From the NCBI GenBank assembly GCA_016703425.1, contig JADJCA010000001.1, positions 124,001 to 188,000 of the forward strand: a stretch of DNA of 64,000 nt. The letters are read 5' to 3'. Every line of letters begins with the position of its first letter. The stretch's first letter is position 1. Position numbers and translations under genes: made by a program. The DNA comes from Myxococcales bacterium. Its GTDB lineage: Bacteria; Myxococcota_A; Polyangia; Polyangiales; Polyangiaceae. The notes under the pieces are model-generated. The model saw only the letters and a program-made list of their open reading frames with translations. It searched no databases and was not told the DNA's origin. This document shows positions 46,301 through 53,924 of the stretch, piece by piece.

Positions 46301-47625
46301 AGGAAGCGGCCCGAGAGGGCGAAGCCCAAGTGGGGCCCCGTGGTGCCGGCGGGCCACGGCGTGATGGCGTTCGCGCGGAGCTCGTCGGGCGTGGGAATGC
46401 CGACGGGGAAGGTGGGCGTCACCGGCGGCACGCACTTCGAGATGACGGTGGGCTTCGAGCCGCCGAAGAGCGTGAACGTCATGCCGTTGGGCGTGTGGCC
46501 CGCGTAGCCCGCGTCGTCGGCGCCGAGGCCCGGCGCCGGATCGAGCGGACCGTTCGCGGCGAACAGGTAGTCGAGCGTGCCGTCACCAGACAATCCGCCG
46601 AGCGCTGACTCCAGGCGACCTGCGGTGCCGAGAAGCTTCGCGGCGCAGACGCTCGTCTTGGTGGCGAAGACGCAGAGGCCGTCGCGCGGCAACGTGCCCT
46701 TGGGGCATTGCGGCGTCTTCGTGACGTCGGGGAGCTCGCACAAGCTCGTCTTGAGCTGCGCCTTCAGTTGATCGCCAAGCGCTCCGGTTTGGAGCGCGTC
46801 GACGGCGCTCTTCTTGGCTTGGTCCACGATGAAGCCGCACAGGCCGATGGTGTCGAAGACGGCGCCGCAGGTGGCGCAGATGGCGATGTCTTCGCCGCCG
46901 ATCTTCACGTCGATCTTCGCCGCGTCGATGTCGATCTTGGTGTAGCCGTCGCGCGGCTCGAGGGTCTCGGCGACGATGGGGAGCGTCACGTCGAGGGGAA
47001 ACTTCTTCCATGCGACGTCGGGGACGGTCTTCGTCAGCGGATTGCCGTTGGCGGGATCATGCAAGCAACCGGCGTCGCTCACGGCGCCGACGCCCACAGC
47101 GCCGGTGACCACGTCGGTGACCGGCAGGCCGGGCACCCCCGTATAGTCGACCGCGATGGGCAGCTTCGAGAGGCGAACGGGCACCTCGCCGTGGAGGCGC
47201 ACCACGTTGGGCAACACGGCGTCGAGCTGGAAGCTCGCCTTGCCCATGTCGACCTCGACCTCGCAATCGGGCGGCGTCGCGTTGGGCTTCGGGCCCGCGG
47301 GGCAAATGCGGATCGTGTACGGCGTTCCGCCGTCGGCCGCGCCCGCCTGTTGCGACGTCGGGATCGGGAAGGTCGTGACGCCGCCCGCATCGACGACGCC
47401 GCCGTCGGCCGCGAGGAGCGTCCCCGCGAGCGAGGGCGCGCTTTCGGCAAGGAAGTCCAGGCCGCTCCGCGTCACGCGCACCGCGCCGGCGCCGGGGACG
47501 CGCTCGTTTCGCGCGAAGGCCTCAGGGGAAGACGTACCGCAGCCTGAGGCCGCCGTGCCGGCGCCGCCGCAGGCGGTGAGCAGGATCGCGATGGCAAGGA
47601 GGAGCTTCTGTAGCGACCGTGACAT
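43384..47625 (-). CDS. 1413-residue lipoprotein with internal MYXO-CTERM-like segment
   Basis: The N-terminus (MSRSLQKLLLAIAILLTAC) is a canonical lipobox with Cys19. Residues 40-700 form a large exported region with several Cys pairs. An Ig/cadherin-like part (about 740-850: RKDELSLQGRHKLRVWARV, PFVIDALAPDLDVAEPRSG) precedes ACGCR at about 865, a helix (GLALFGAATLLGIAL) and RRRR at about 895, exactly the MYXO-CTERM layout, which normally ends a protein. Here a second signal-like helix ending in VPACSC (about 905-925) and a 490-residue Cys-containing propeller-like region follow in the same frame. Two ancestral proteins appear to be joined; no hidden stop exists in the other frames at the joint. 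Function unknown. Confidence 0.75.
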   Translation of the reverse strand: MSRSLQKLLLAIAILLTACGGAGTAASGCGTSSPEAFARNERVPGAGAVRVTRSGLDFLAESAPSLAGTLLAADGGVVDAGGVTTFPIPTSQQAGAADGGTPYTIRICPAGPKPNATPPDCEVEVDMGKASFQLDAVLPNVVRLHGEVPVRLSKLPIAVDYTGVPGLPVTDVVTGAVGVGAVSDAGCLHDPANGNPLTKTVPDVAWKKFPLDVTLPIVAETLEPRDGYTKIDIDAAKIDVKIGGEDIAICATCGAVFDTIGLCGFIVDQAKKSAVDALQTGALGDQLKAQLKTSLCELPDVTKTPQCPKGTLPRDGLCVFATKTSVCAAKLLGTAGRLESALGGLSGDGTLDYLFAANGPLDPAPGLGADDAGYAGHTPNGMTFTLFGGSKPTVISKCVPPVTPTFPVGIPTPDELRANAITPWPAGTTGPHLGFALSGRFLDYLLSGIYSSGALCLGATTEQVDALKTGLLSVVIPSLKNLTFEQRGAAMAIATRPQVPPRIELGTGADLKTDPLLRLKLDRFAIDFYVFHLDRFVRVLTFTADLSIPINLQTAKDEKNPNGGLLPVVGEMGVANAKVTASEMLSEDPAKITSALETVVGGLTNQVGGNIAPVDLAGALGTPGLRLTIPDGGIRRLKKGEDLFLGIFANLEKGPATPAPAGARADLEELEVQKDGMSLSTLSRATLPRLRARFSSASDRDGEGRPRDVEFSYAIDQGARSAWSAAREVDIRKDELSLQGRHKLRVWARVAGQASTEDVTPAEAPFVIDALAPDLDVAEPRSGTLRVDARDFVSDRAALRGRVQLDDDAFGPWLAVDNLASISTGSARRATVEVKDEEGNIGRVALTLIRGRNDPTLAGAAPAAACGCRAAGLSPVGAGEGLALFGAATLLGIALLRRRRAGGRGLAVSWQAVAAVSGLALLPLVPACSCSDEAEPALCGPSCKDPCGPPLPVGMVGAYTSLAKAKSGTLYVSGYADANIGDVATGLYGDLVFGTFDKAKGAVAWEFVDGVPARTDGTCPTADRQGFRGGETEPGDDVGLWTSLALGEGETPLIAYHDATHRTLKFAHKGEGRWQSHVVFEKSKTDIGRYAKLLVVENKPVVIFLVVEPGQGGKQRSRIVLGKSRTSRPNAQSDWTFTDVSVDDDTPCWAGTCAGGEACSKAMRACTKTLGGCAPACAAGTACLPGDGGVPACLDTHSDPLVQSHPDAVGIYLSAAVGPSGIGIVAYDRPHGNLLSFTPRGDSFERHILDGETGSRADGSAKDTGDVGLGASLFITASDEWHIACVDGTKESLVHLVAKGGVNVVARDVVDDGTTPTGAAFADGKHVVGDDATIRVDDAGAVTICYQDATALELRCAVSAPGQAFVRSTVSQPGRFGGFFPQLVPGSREVVSHWRSLDRGARVYTGDVSVLPF

Positions 47626-47658
47626 CGTTCACCCCAAGGAAAGCGGCCGTCGGGCGGC

Positions 47659-47684
47659 AAAACACGCCGTACGCGGACGGCGTG
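47659..47684 (-). terminator. Intrinsic terminator downstream of the small peptide gene
   Basis: On the minus strand CACGCCGT and ACGGCGTG form a perfect 8-bp stem with a 6-nt loop (47663-47684), followed by TTTT (47659-47662). It lies about 140 nt past the peptide stop and just before the 1413-residue lipoprotein gene, isolating the two units. Confidence 0.6.
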
Positions 47685-47823
47685 GTCTACGTCATTCACA
47701 GGGGGGTCGCACGGGATTTCGCCGGCGTTTGGGGGGTAATACGCTGCTCCCGTCGCGCCCGCCTCGCGGGAGAAAATCGTCCGTCGGCGTGCGCGCCCGC
47801 GCGGCGTCAGTGTCCGAGCAAGC

Positions 47824-48033
47824 TCACTCGCCGTCGTCGTCCTCGTACTCGAAGCGGTAGCAGGCGCCGTCGTGTCGCCAGTCTTCGACGTTCTCGGATT
47901 CGCGCTGGAACCACAGAAACGGCGGCGTGTACGGGCCCATGCCGGGGTTGTCGCCACCGACGACGGCGTCGAGCTGGGCGCCTTCGAGCCCCATCAGAAG
48001 CGAGTCGGTCTTTGCCGAAGTGGTGGTGCTCAT
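47824..48033 (-). CDS. Small peptide with double-glycine leader (candidate RiPP or bacteriocin precursor)
   Basis: 69 residues. ATG 48033 has AAGGA 7 nt upstream, a strong ribosome-binding site. The leader (1-27) ends in VVGG with hydrophobic residues at -12 (Leu16), -7 (Leu21) and -4 (Val24), the pattern recognised by C39-type peptidase transporters. The predicted 42-residue core begins DNPGMGPY, is acidic (12 Asp/Glu against 3 Arg), has eight aromatic residues, a PP pair and one Cys (Cys58), and ends EDDDGE. It is framed by a sigma-54 promoter and a terminator, so it is probably monocistronic and conditionally expressed. No maturase, immunity or transporter gene is within the window. It may be a RiPP, a bacteriocin or a signalling peptide. 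Confidence 0.65.
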   Translation of the reverse strand: MSTTTSAKTDSLLMGLEGAQLDAVVGGDNPGMGPYTPPFLWFQRESENVEDWRHDGACYRFEYEDDDGE

Positions 48034-48080
48034 GATGAGTTCCTTTCGAGGCGGGGGTCTGGGTCCGCGACGAGAGGTAG

Positions 48081-48097
48081 AGCAGGGCACGTGCCAG
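48081..48097 (-). promoter_or_regulatory. Sigma-54 (-24/-12) promoter of the small peptide gene
   Basis: Minus strand CTGGCACGTGCCCTGCT matches the sigma-54 consensus TGGCAC-N5-TTGC(A/T) with one mismatch, including the GG and GC dinucleotides at exact 10-nt spacing. Transcription would begin near 48070, giving a 5' leader of about 37 nt. The remaining gap up to 48345 (312 bp in total from 48034) shows no gene; an activator site may lie there but I cannot identify one. Confidence 0.6.
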
Positions 48098-48345
48098 CGC
48101 GGGCGGGGTGCATTTACGGTCCCGTTGGGGGCCCGACCCGGCGGCTCTTTCACCTGGGCCGCAAATCAACAGGGGCCCGAAAAGCGTCGCGTGCGGTCGC
48201 GTACGAACCGTCCCGTTTGGGTCATCCTGATCGCCCTTGACGCTGGGCCGGGGACGGACCCATTCGCGCCGCTTCGTGCGTCGGCGAAGACGCGATTGCG
48301 CGCGTGCCGACTGCGTCAGCGGAGGACGTCAGCGACGCGAGCCGC

Positions 48346-49605
48346 TCAGCCGCCGGTGGCGGCGTCGCTCGGCGCGTCTTGCGCCGCGTCGGTCGCGCTG
48401 TCCGTCGACGCCGGTGCGTCGCTCGGCGCGTCAACCGACGCATCCGTCGTGGCATCGCTGCCAGCGTCCGGGGGCGTGGTCGTCTTGCCCTGGCACTCCG
48501 GCGTGCTGGACCCGTCGTTGATGATCGACGCGCTAGCCGCGAACGTGGCCGCGAGCCAGAAGGAGTCGGCGCAGTCGCCAGCCTTCTTCGACGTCGAGCA
48601 ATAGTCGCCCTTCGCCGCCACCTTGCCGTCGGCGCCGCGGGGGCACTTGTTCTGCGCGTTCTTGGGCGCCTTCGTGAGGACGACGCACAAGCTCGAGCTC
48701 AAGTCGCGGACCTCGACCTCGTCGGCCTCTTCGATCGTGATGTACGCGCCAAGGCTCCCGGCCGTGTGCCACTTTTGGCACGCCGTCGGGTCGTCGCTGC
48801 AGTCCTTGGAGACGCCACCGGGCGCGAACTTGCCAACACAATTGCCGTCAGCCGAAATGGTGATCTTCTTGAAGGTCGCGTCGCTGAGCGGCAAAACGAC
48901 GACATTGTTGATGTCGCCACCGACGAAGATCGGCACGTTCAGCTTGGGGATCGAGGCCGTGTCGAAGCTGTCGCCCGTGAACGTCGCCTTGCTCTTCGCC
49001 GACTCGACGGTGATGGACCCGCGCTTCTGCTGGTAGAAGCAATAGCCTTTGGCGAACGGATCATCGACGGGCGGCGCCCCTCCCGTGGTCATCTCGCCGG
49101 CTGTCTTGTCGACGCGGAGCAGCCAGTTGAACGCGCCTTGCCCTGTTTCGCCACAGAAGGGTCCGCCCTTGCCATTGGCCTTGAGGTCGAGGTTCTTGGT
49201 GACGACGACGTTCTGGATGAACGGATCGGCGAGGGCCGCCGGCGCTGCGATGTTGAGGCGGCGCATGCGCAGATCGATGACCGACTTGCCCTTGTTGTCC
49301 GAGAGGGGCATGCACGTCGACTGATCGCCGCACTTCGCTTCGATCTTGCAGCAGCTCGAGGTCTTCGTCTCGGAGCAGATGCCGCTCGCCGTCGCCGGGC
49401 ACTCGGCGAGGGGCTTGCCGTCGGGACCGGCGGGGCGCGGATCGCAGTCCGGCGTCGGGAACTCTCCGGGGCCTGCGAAGCAGCCACCGCTGGCGCCCGT
49501 CGGCGGCGTCGGGTTCTTCTCCGGCGGGTCGAAGCCGCAGGCGAAGACGAGCGCCGTGAGGCCCGTGGTGGCAAGACCGAGAACGATGAAGTGAGATCGT
49601 TTCAT
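48346..49605 (-). CDS. Cys-containing lipoprotein with Asp/Ala-rich C-terminus
   Basis: 419 residues. ATG 49605 begins MKRSHFIVLGLATTGLTALV and leads to VFAC (Cys23). The mature protein has a Cys-rich first part (CFAGPGEFPTPDC, CSETKTSSCC) and a larger beta-type region with little similarity to anything I know (DLRMRRLNIAAPAALADPF; GAYITIEEADEVEVRDLSSS). The final 30 residues are a repeat of D-A-P/S units (DASVDAPSDAPAST), probably a wall or surface spacer. It lies after a PfkB-type kinase gene on the same strand with an 80-bp gap. Confidence 0.65.
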   Translation of the reverse strand: MKRSHFIVLGLATTGLTALVFACGFDPPEKNPTPPTGASGGCFAGPGEFPTPDCDPRPAGPDGKPLAECPATASGICSETKTSSCCKIEAKCGDQSTCMPLSDNKGKSVIDLRMRRLNIAAPAALADPFIQNVVVTKNLDLKANGKGGPFCGETGQGAFNWLLRVDKTAGEMTTGGAPPVDDPFAKGYCFYQQKRGSITVESAKSKATFTGDSFDTASIPKLNVPIFVGGDINNVVVLPLSDATFKKITISADGNCVGKFAPGGVSKDCSDDPTACQKWHTAGSLGAYITIEEADEVEVRDLSSSLCVVLTKAPKNAQNKCPRGADGKVAAKGDYCSTSKKAGDCADSFWLAATFAASASIINDGSSTPECQGKTTTPPDAGSDATTDASVDAPSDAPASTDSATDAAQDAPSDAATGG

Positions 49606-49684
49606 GGACCGGAGCTCCGAGGCAGGCGGCAACAAGCGAAGAGTCTTGGCGAGGAGAGAGAGGCGTAGGGGGACGAGCCGCGGG

Positions 49685-50620
49685 TCAGTCCGCGAGCACG
49701 AGGTTCCCGCCGAAGTCGACGAGCCGGACGAAGCCTTCGACGCGCTTCTTGAGGTCGGCCTTCGATACGCCCGTGAGGCGCCGCGTGCCGATCTCCTCGA
49801 CGCAGAACGACGCGAGCGCCGACGCGAAGAACATGGCGCGGCGAACAGCGTTGGGGGACGGGTCGGAGTGTTTCGTGAGGTAGCCCAGGAGGCCTCCCGC
49901 GAAGGTGTCGCCGGCGCCCGTGGGGTCGAGGACCTCCTCGAGCGGGTAGCCGGGCACGAAGAACATGCCGGAGTTGTCGAAGAGCATGGCGCCGTATTCG
50001 CCGCGCTTGATGATGAGGCGCGACGGGCCGCGGCGCAGGATGTCGGCGGCGGCGCGCGAGACGTTGTGGATGCCCGAGAGGTCGCGCGCTTCTTCCTCGT
50101 TGATGATCAAGAGGTCGATGCGGCGGAGCATCTCGGCGAGGAGCTTGGGCTCGCCGGAGATCCAAAAGTTCATCGTGTCGGCGAGCGTCAGCCGCGGCTT
50201 TTCGATCTGGTCCAAGACCTCGAGCTGCAGCGCCGGGTGAATGTTTCCGAGGAGGACGAAGTCGCTCTTCTTGTAGGCGGCGGGGATCTTCGGGCGGAAG
50301 TCGGCGAAGACGTTGAGCTGCGTGTCGAGCGTTGTGCGGCTGAGGAGGTCGGCCGCGTAGCGGCCACGCCAGCGGAAGGTCTTGCCTGACGCGCGCTCGA
50401 CGCCGTGGGTGTCGATGCCGCGGGCCTGCATCATCCGAAGGTGCTCCTCGCCGAAGTCGGACCCGACGACGCCGACGATGCGGACCGGGGCCAAGAGCGA
50501 GGCGGCGAGCGACGAATAGGTGGCCGCGCCGCCGAGGACGTTATCGAAATTGCCGGTGGGCATTTCGAGGTCGTCGAACGCGAGCGAGCCAACGATGAGC
50601 GCGGATGATTCTGTTTGCAC
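49685..50620 (-). CDS. PfkB family sugar or nucleoside kinase
   Basis: 311 residues. The N-terminal PfkB block (GSLAFDDLEMPTGNFDNVLGGAATYSS) and the C-terminal signature DPTGAGDTFAGG (232-243, catalytic Asp238) are both clear. INEEEARDL is the usual conserved strand-helix. The family phosphorylates ribose, fructose, adenosine and related compounds with ATP; the NFDNVLGGAATYSS motif and the neighbouring MTA phosphorylase hint at a purine-related substrate (inference). Start GTG 50620 with AGGAGT upstream. It follows mtnP in the same operon. Confidence 0.85.
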   Translation of the reverse strand: MQTESSALIVGSLAFDDLEMPTGNFDNVLGGAATYSSLAASLLAPVRIVGVVGSDFGEEHLRMMQARGIDTHGVERASGKTFRWRGRYAADLLSRTTLDTQLNVFADFRPKIPAAYKKSDFVLLGNIHPALQLEVLDQIEKPRLTLADTMNFWISGEPKLLAEMLRRIDLLIINEEEARDLSGIHNVSRAAADILRRGPSRLIIKRGEYGAMLFDNSGMFFVPGYPLEEVLDPTGAGDTFAGGLLGYLTKHSDPSPNAVRRAMFFASALASFCVEEIGTRRLTGVSKADLKKRVEGFVRLVDFGGNLVLAD

Positions 50621-50662
50621 GGAGACTCCTGGCAGGGCGCGCCGCCGCCTAGCACCGGCTAG

Positions 50663-51568
50663 TCAGAGGCGAGCTTGCGTAACAAACGAAACGGCGGGCG
50701 GGACCTTACTCCGAAAGCGGTCCCTTGAGGAGCCACCGGAGGCGCTGGCGCGCATCTTCCGGGATGGCCGCCGGCGCCGTGAGCAGGCCCCCGCCAAGAT
50801 GTCGTGAGCGCGGCTCTTTTTGGCGTCCGGAAGCCGCGGCTCCAGCTCAACCAAGGCCCGCTTGGCGCGCTCCACGTTGGCCCGCATCACGGCCAAGACG
50901 GCTTCGACGGAGACATCCTCCTCGCTCTCGTGCCAGCAGTCGTAGTCGGTGGCGAGGGCCAACGTCGCGTAAGGCAGCTCGGCCTCGCGGGCGAGCTTCG
51001 CCTCGGGAAGCGCGGTCATGCCGATGACCGACACGCCCCACGACCGGTAGAGCAAGCTCTCGGCCCGCGTCGAAAACTGCGGGCCTTCCATACAGAGGTA
51101 CGTGCCGCCGCGGTGCACGGTGCCCGTGGGGTCTCCGCGCTCCGCCGCCGTCGCGAGGGCCTCGGCGAGGTCTTTGCACACGGGGTCGGCGAAAGGCACG
51201 TGGACGGCTACGTCGTCGAAGAACGTCGAGGTGCGGCCCTTGGTGAGGTCGATGGTTTGATCGGGCACAACGAGGTGCCCCGGCACGATCGCCTCGCGCA
51301 TCGAGCCCACGGCGCTGACGCTCACGAGGTGCGTCGCGCCCGAGAGCTTCATCGCGCACACGTTCGCGCGGTAGTTGATGCGGTGGGGCGGAACGCGGTG
51401 GCCGCGGCCGTGGCGGGGCAAAAAAAGGAGCACCGTGTCGCCGAGGGTCCCGCGAACGAGGACGTCGCTCGGCGCGCCGTACGGCGTGTCGACGGCGACC
51501 GTCTCGACGTTGGCGAGGCCAGGAAGCTCGTAGAGGCCGCTGCCGCCGATGACGCCGAGGACGTTCAT
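50663..51568 (-). CDS. mtnP: S-methyl-5'-thioadenosine phosphorylase
   Basis: 301 residues as read, about 14 more than the restored protein. MNVLGVIGGSGLYELPGL, GRGHRVPPHRINYRANV, and GGTYLCMEGPQFSTRAE with SVIGMTALPEAKLAREAE are diagnostic of MTA phosphorylases, which split methylthioadenosine to adenine and methylthioribose-1-phosphate for methionine and purine salvage. From about residue 262 the sequence is Arg-rich and unlike the family, while another frame (LLTAPAAIPEDARQRL) gives the expected end with a stop at 50706. One G is missing from a G5 run at 50788-50792. The ATG overlaps the gmk stop by four bases. Confidence 0.85.
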   Translation of the reverse strand: MNVLGVIGGSGLYELPGLANVETVAVDTPYGAPSDVLVRGTLGDTVLLFLPRHGRGHRVPPHRINYRANVCAMKLSGATHLVSVSAVGSMREAIVPGHLVVPDQTIDLTKGRTSTFFDDVAVHVPFADPVCKDLAEALATAAERGDPTGTVHRGGTYLCMEGPQFSTRAESLLYRSWGVSVIGMTALPEAKLAREAELPYATLALATDYDCWHESEEDVSVEAVLAVMRANVERAKRALVELEPRLPDAKKSRAHDILAGACSRRRRPSRKMRASASGGSSRDRFRSKVPPAVSFVTQARL

Positions 51569-52287
51569 GAGTCCTTTGGCTCCCGCTCCCGCTCGTGTTT
51601 GTGCTCTCGCCCCGGCGACGTGACGTCGGCGCGAAGGAGCATCTCTGCCAAAGGCGCGCGTCGCTCGCGGCGCGTGCGCTCCGCGTGGACGATGCCAAAG
51701 AGCGTCTCCGACGCGCGGTCGAGCGTGTCGTTCACGAGGATGTAGTCGAAGAGCGCGTAGTGCTCGATCTCGCGCTTGGCGACCTGAAAGCGCCGCTGCA
51801 CAACGTCTTCCGTCTCGCTGGCGCGGCCGCGAAGGCGGCGCAAGAGCTCGTCCATCGACGGCGGCAGAATGAAGACGGCCACGACGTCGGGGACCTTCGC
51901 GCGGATCTGGCGAGCGCCCTGGTAGTCGATGTCGAAGATGAGGCCGCCGCAATCGGTGGCGCGCTTGGCGCGTTCGATCTCCGCGAGGGACGTGCCGTAG
52001 AGGTTGCCGTGCACCTCGGCCCACTCGACGAAGGCGCCCTCGGCGATGAGCCCTTCAAACTGCTCCCGCGACACGAAATGGTAGTCGCGGCCGTCGACCT
52101 CTTTCGGTCGCGCCTTGCGCGTCGTATGCGAGACGCTGAAGGTGAGGTCGGGGAATTTCTCCTGAAGCCGCCGGCACAGCGTCGTCTTCCCGGCGCCGCT
52201 CGGTGACGAGAGGATGATGAGCAAAAAGTCGCTCGCGTGAGTCAGGCCCGTGAGGACCGTCGGCGCAGGAAGCATGGGGAGCGCCAT
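51565..52287 (-). CDS. gmk: Guanylate kinase
   Basis: 240 residues, about 30 longer than E. coli Gmk. The P-loop SPSGAGKT is at 28-35, followed by the GMP-binding blocks FSVSHTTRKARPKEVDGRDYHF and FVEWAEVHGNLYGTS, and the lid/QRR region RGRASETEDVVQRR. It phosphorylates GMP to GDP with ATP, essential for nucleotide supply. ATG 52287 lies 68 bp after yicC; a second ATG at 52275 is possible. The C-terminal extension (REHKHEREREPKDS) comes from a hexanucleotide repeat. The order yicC-gmk is the usual bacterial one. Confidence 0.95.
   Translation of the reverse strand: MALPMLPAPTVLTGLTHASDFLLIILSSPSGAGKTTLCRRLQEKFPDLTFSVSHTTRKARPKEVDGRDYHFVSREQFEGLIAEGAFVEWAEVHGNLYGTSLAEIERAKRATDCGGLIFDIDYQGARQIRAKVPDVVAVFILPPSMDELLRRLRGRASETEDVVQRRFQVAKREIEHYALFDYILVNDTLDRASETLFGIVHAERTRRERRAPLAEMLLRADVTSPGREHKHEREREPKDS
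51578..51612. repeat. Hexanucleotide-like GCTCCC tract at the 3' end of gmk
   Basis: GGCTCCCGCTCCCGCTCGTG and following bases encode, on the minus strand, EHKHERERE. Related short tandem units occur in the genes at 25711-25780 and 43247-43270. Confidence 0.5.
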
Positions 52288-52355
52288 TCTAGCCCTCTTG
52301 GCGGCCGCGAGGCCTCCAGAAAACCACCTTCCCTCGTCAGGGATCGCGAAGCGCG

Positions 52356-53252
52356 TTACTCGATGTTTTGGACCTGTTCGCGCATGCGCTCGATCTCCGC
52401 CTTGATGTCGACAATGGCGTGAGAAACGCGAGCATCGGCGCACTTCGCCGCCGTGGTGTTGGCCTCGCGCTGCATTTCTTGCAGCAAAAACTCGAGGCGC
52501 CGACCCACGCTGCCCTCTTTGGCCCACATGCCGCCGACTTGGGCGCAGTGCGCGCGGAGCCGCGTCAGCTCCTCGGGGGCGTCGACGCGGGCGGCGAAGA
52601 GGGCGATCTCCGTCTCGAGTCGGGCGTCGTCGATGGCGCCGCCGCCTTCGACCGAGGCCTTGAGCCGGTGGGCCCGTTCGGCGAGGCGCTTCTTGTGGCC
52701 GTCCAAGATTTCCGGGGCCCGCGCCTCGACGGCGTCGGCGAGCTCGCCGATGCGCGTGAGCCGCGAGAGCAGATCGGCGGCGAGGGCGGCGCCTTCGCGC
52801 GCGCGCATTTCGCCGAGCGACGCGAGCGCGGCGTCGAAGGCTTTGCGCGCCGCGAGGCGGATGGCGTCTTCGTCCTCGCGGCGCACCGTGCTCGCGAACA
52901 GATCAGGGATGCCCGCGAGCAGCGACAGCGGCACGTCGGCGCCGGGCGCCACCTCGTCGCGCAAGGCGCACAGCTCGCGGTACGCCGCCTTGGCCCGGTC
53001 GCGGTCGAGGACGGGACGCGCGCCGGCCTGCAGCTCGGCGCGGACGGTGATGTCGACGCGGCCGCGAGCGAGCGCCTCGCGGGCCATCTGTTCGAAGAGC
53101 GTGCCGTAGTCGGAGAGCTCGCGCGGGACGCGCACACGCACGTCGAGGAAGCGGTGATTGACCGTTCGGAGCTCGACCTCGAGGGCGCCGCGGGCGGGGT
53201 TTTCGTCGCTGAGCGGCGCCGACCCGAGACCGTGGCCGGTCATGCTCTTCAT
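52356..53252 (-). CDS. YicC/YloC family endoribonuclease
   Basis: 298 residues, standard size. MKSMTGHGLGSAP and EVELRTVNHRFLDVRVRVPREL at the N-terminus and EFLLQEMQREANTTAAKC with IVDIKAEIERMREQVQN at the C-terminus match YicC, a ring-shaped endoribonuclease that works in RNA turnover and stress response. Gene order yicC-gmk is widely conserved. The start is 31 bp after the DUF507 gene stop. Confidence 0.9.
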   Translation of the reverse strand: MKSMTGHGLGSAPLSDENPARGALEVELRTVNHRFLDVRVRVPRELSDYGTLFEQMAREALARGRVDITVRAELQAGARPVLDRDRAKAAYRELCALRDEVAPGADVPLSLLAGIPDLFASTVRREDEDAIRLAARKAFDAALASLGEMRAREGAALAADLLSRLTRIGELADAVEARAPEILDGHKKRLAERAHRLKASVEGGGAIDDARLETEIALFAARVDAPEELTRLRAHCAQVGGMWAKEGSVGRRLEFLLQEMQREANTTAAKCADARVSHAIVDIKAEIERMREQVQNIE

Positions 53253-53283
53253 GGCCTGCTCTTCATCGAAGAAGTCGCGCCCT

Positions 53284-53802
53284 TCAGGCGAGGCCGCGCT
53301 TGCGCCGGATTTGCTCGGCGACGCGGGCGTGCTCGATTTCCCATAGCGGCGTTCCTTCTTGAACGTGCTTGAGCTGGGCGCGAATCTCCGACTCGAGGCT
53401 GTCTTCGGCGCCGAAGTGCTTCTTGAAGATGGGCGCCATCTTGCGGCGCAGCTCGACGTCTTCGTCGTAGATCTCGTCGACGTGGGGGGAGCGGTGGAAG
53501 CTCGAGACGATCTCGTCCAAGAGGTGGTCGAGCATCTCGTCGCCGACGCGGATGCCCTTTGACTCGGCGATCTGCTCGCGAACCTTCTGGTACTGATCCA
53601 TCGAGCGGCCTGTCCGATCGAGGAGCTCCTTGGCCTTGTCGTTCACGTCCTTCTCGACGGCGAGGTAGTTCTTGAGGACCGCCTCGATGTCCAGGATGAC
53701 CTCGCGCGGGCTCTCCGCCTCGATGCCGTGGTCGGTCGTAGAGGTCAGCAAGCGGACGATCTCTTGCGCGATGGGGGTCACGTGGCTCCCGTAGAGCTTC
53801 AT
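53284..53802 (-). CDS. DUF507 family protein
   Basis: 172 residues, which suits a protein with two DUF507 units of about 85 residues each. The first unit has PIAQEIVRLLTS and ESPREVILDIEAVLKNYL; the second, DEMLDHLLDEIVSSF and DEDVELRRKMAPIFKKHF. The family is found in Myxococcota and related groups and has no known function. ATG 53802 was chosen over an upstream in-frame ATG (53859) because MKLYGSHVTPIAQEIV is the family's typical N-terminus. It heads the yicC-gmk-mtnP operon. Confidence 0.75.
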   Translation of the reverse strand: MKLYGSHVTPIAQEIVRLLTSTTDHGIEAESPREVILDIEAVLKNYLAVEKDVNDKAKELLDRTGRSMDQYQKVREQIAESKGIRVGDEMLDHLLDEIVSSFHRSPHVDEIYDEDVELRRKMAPIFKKHFGAEDSLESEIRAQLKHVQEGTPLWEIEHARVAEQIRRKRGLA

Positions 53803-53924
53803 GGGCGCGGAGGTTACCGGTTTTTCCACGGCCCGCTCGGGAAAACCGCCGGTTCTCACGCCGAAAAATACCGCCGGCCGCTGGGCCCGGGGCGCGGGAC
53901 CGCGATAGCATCTTGGGCCATCGA

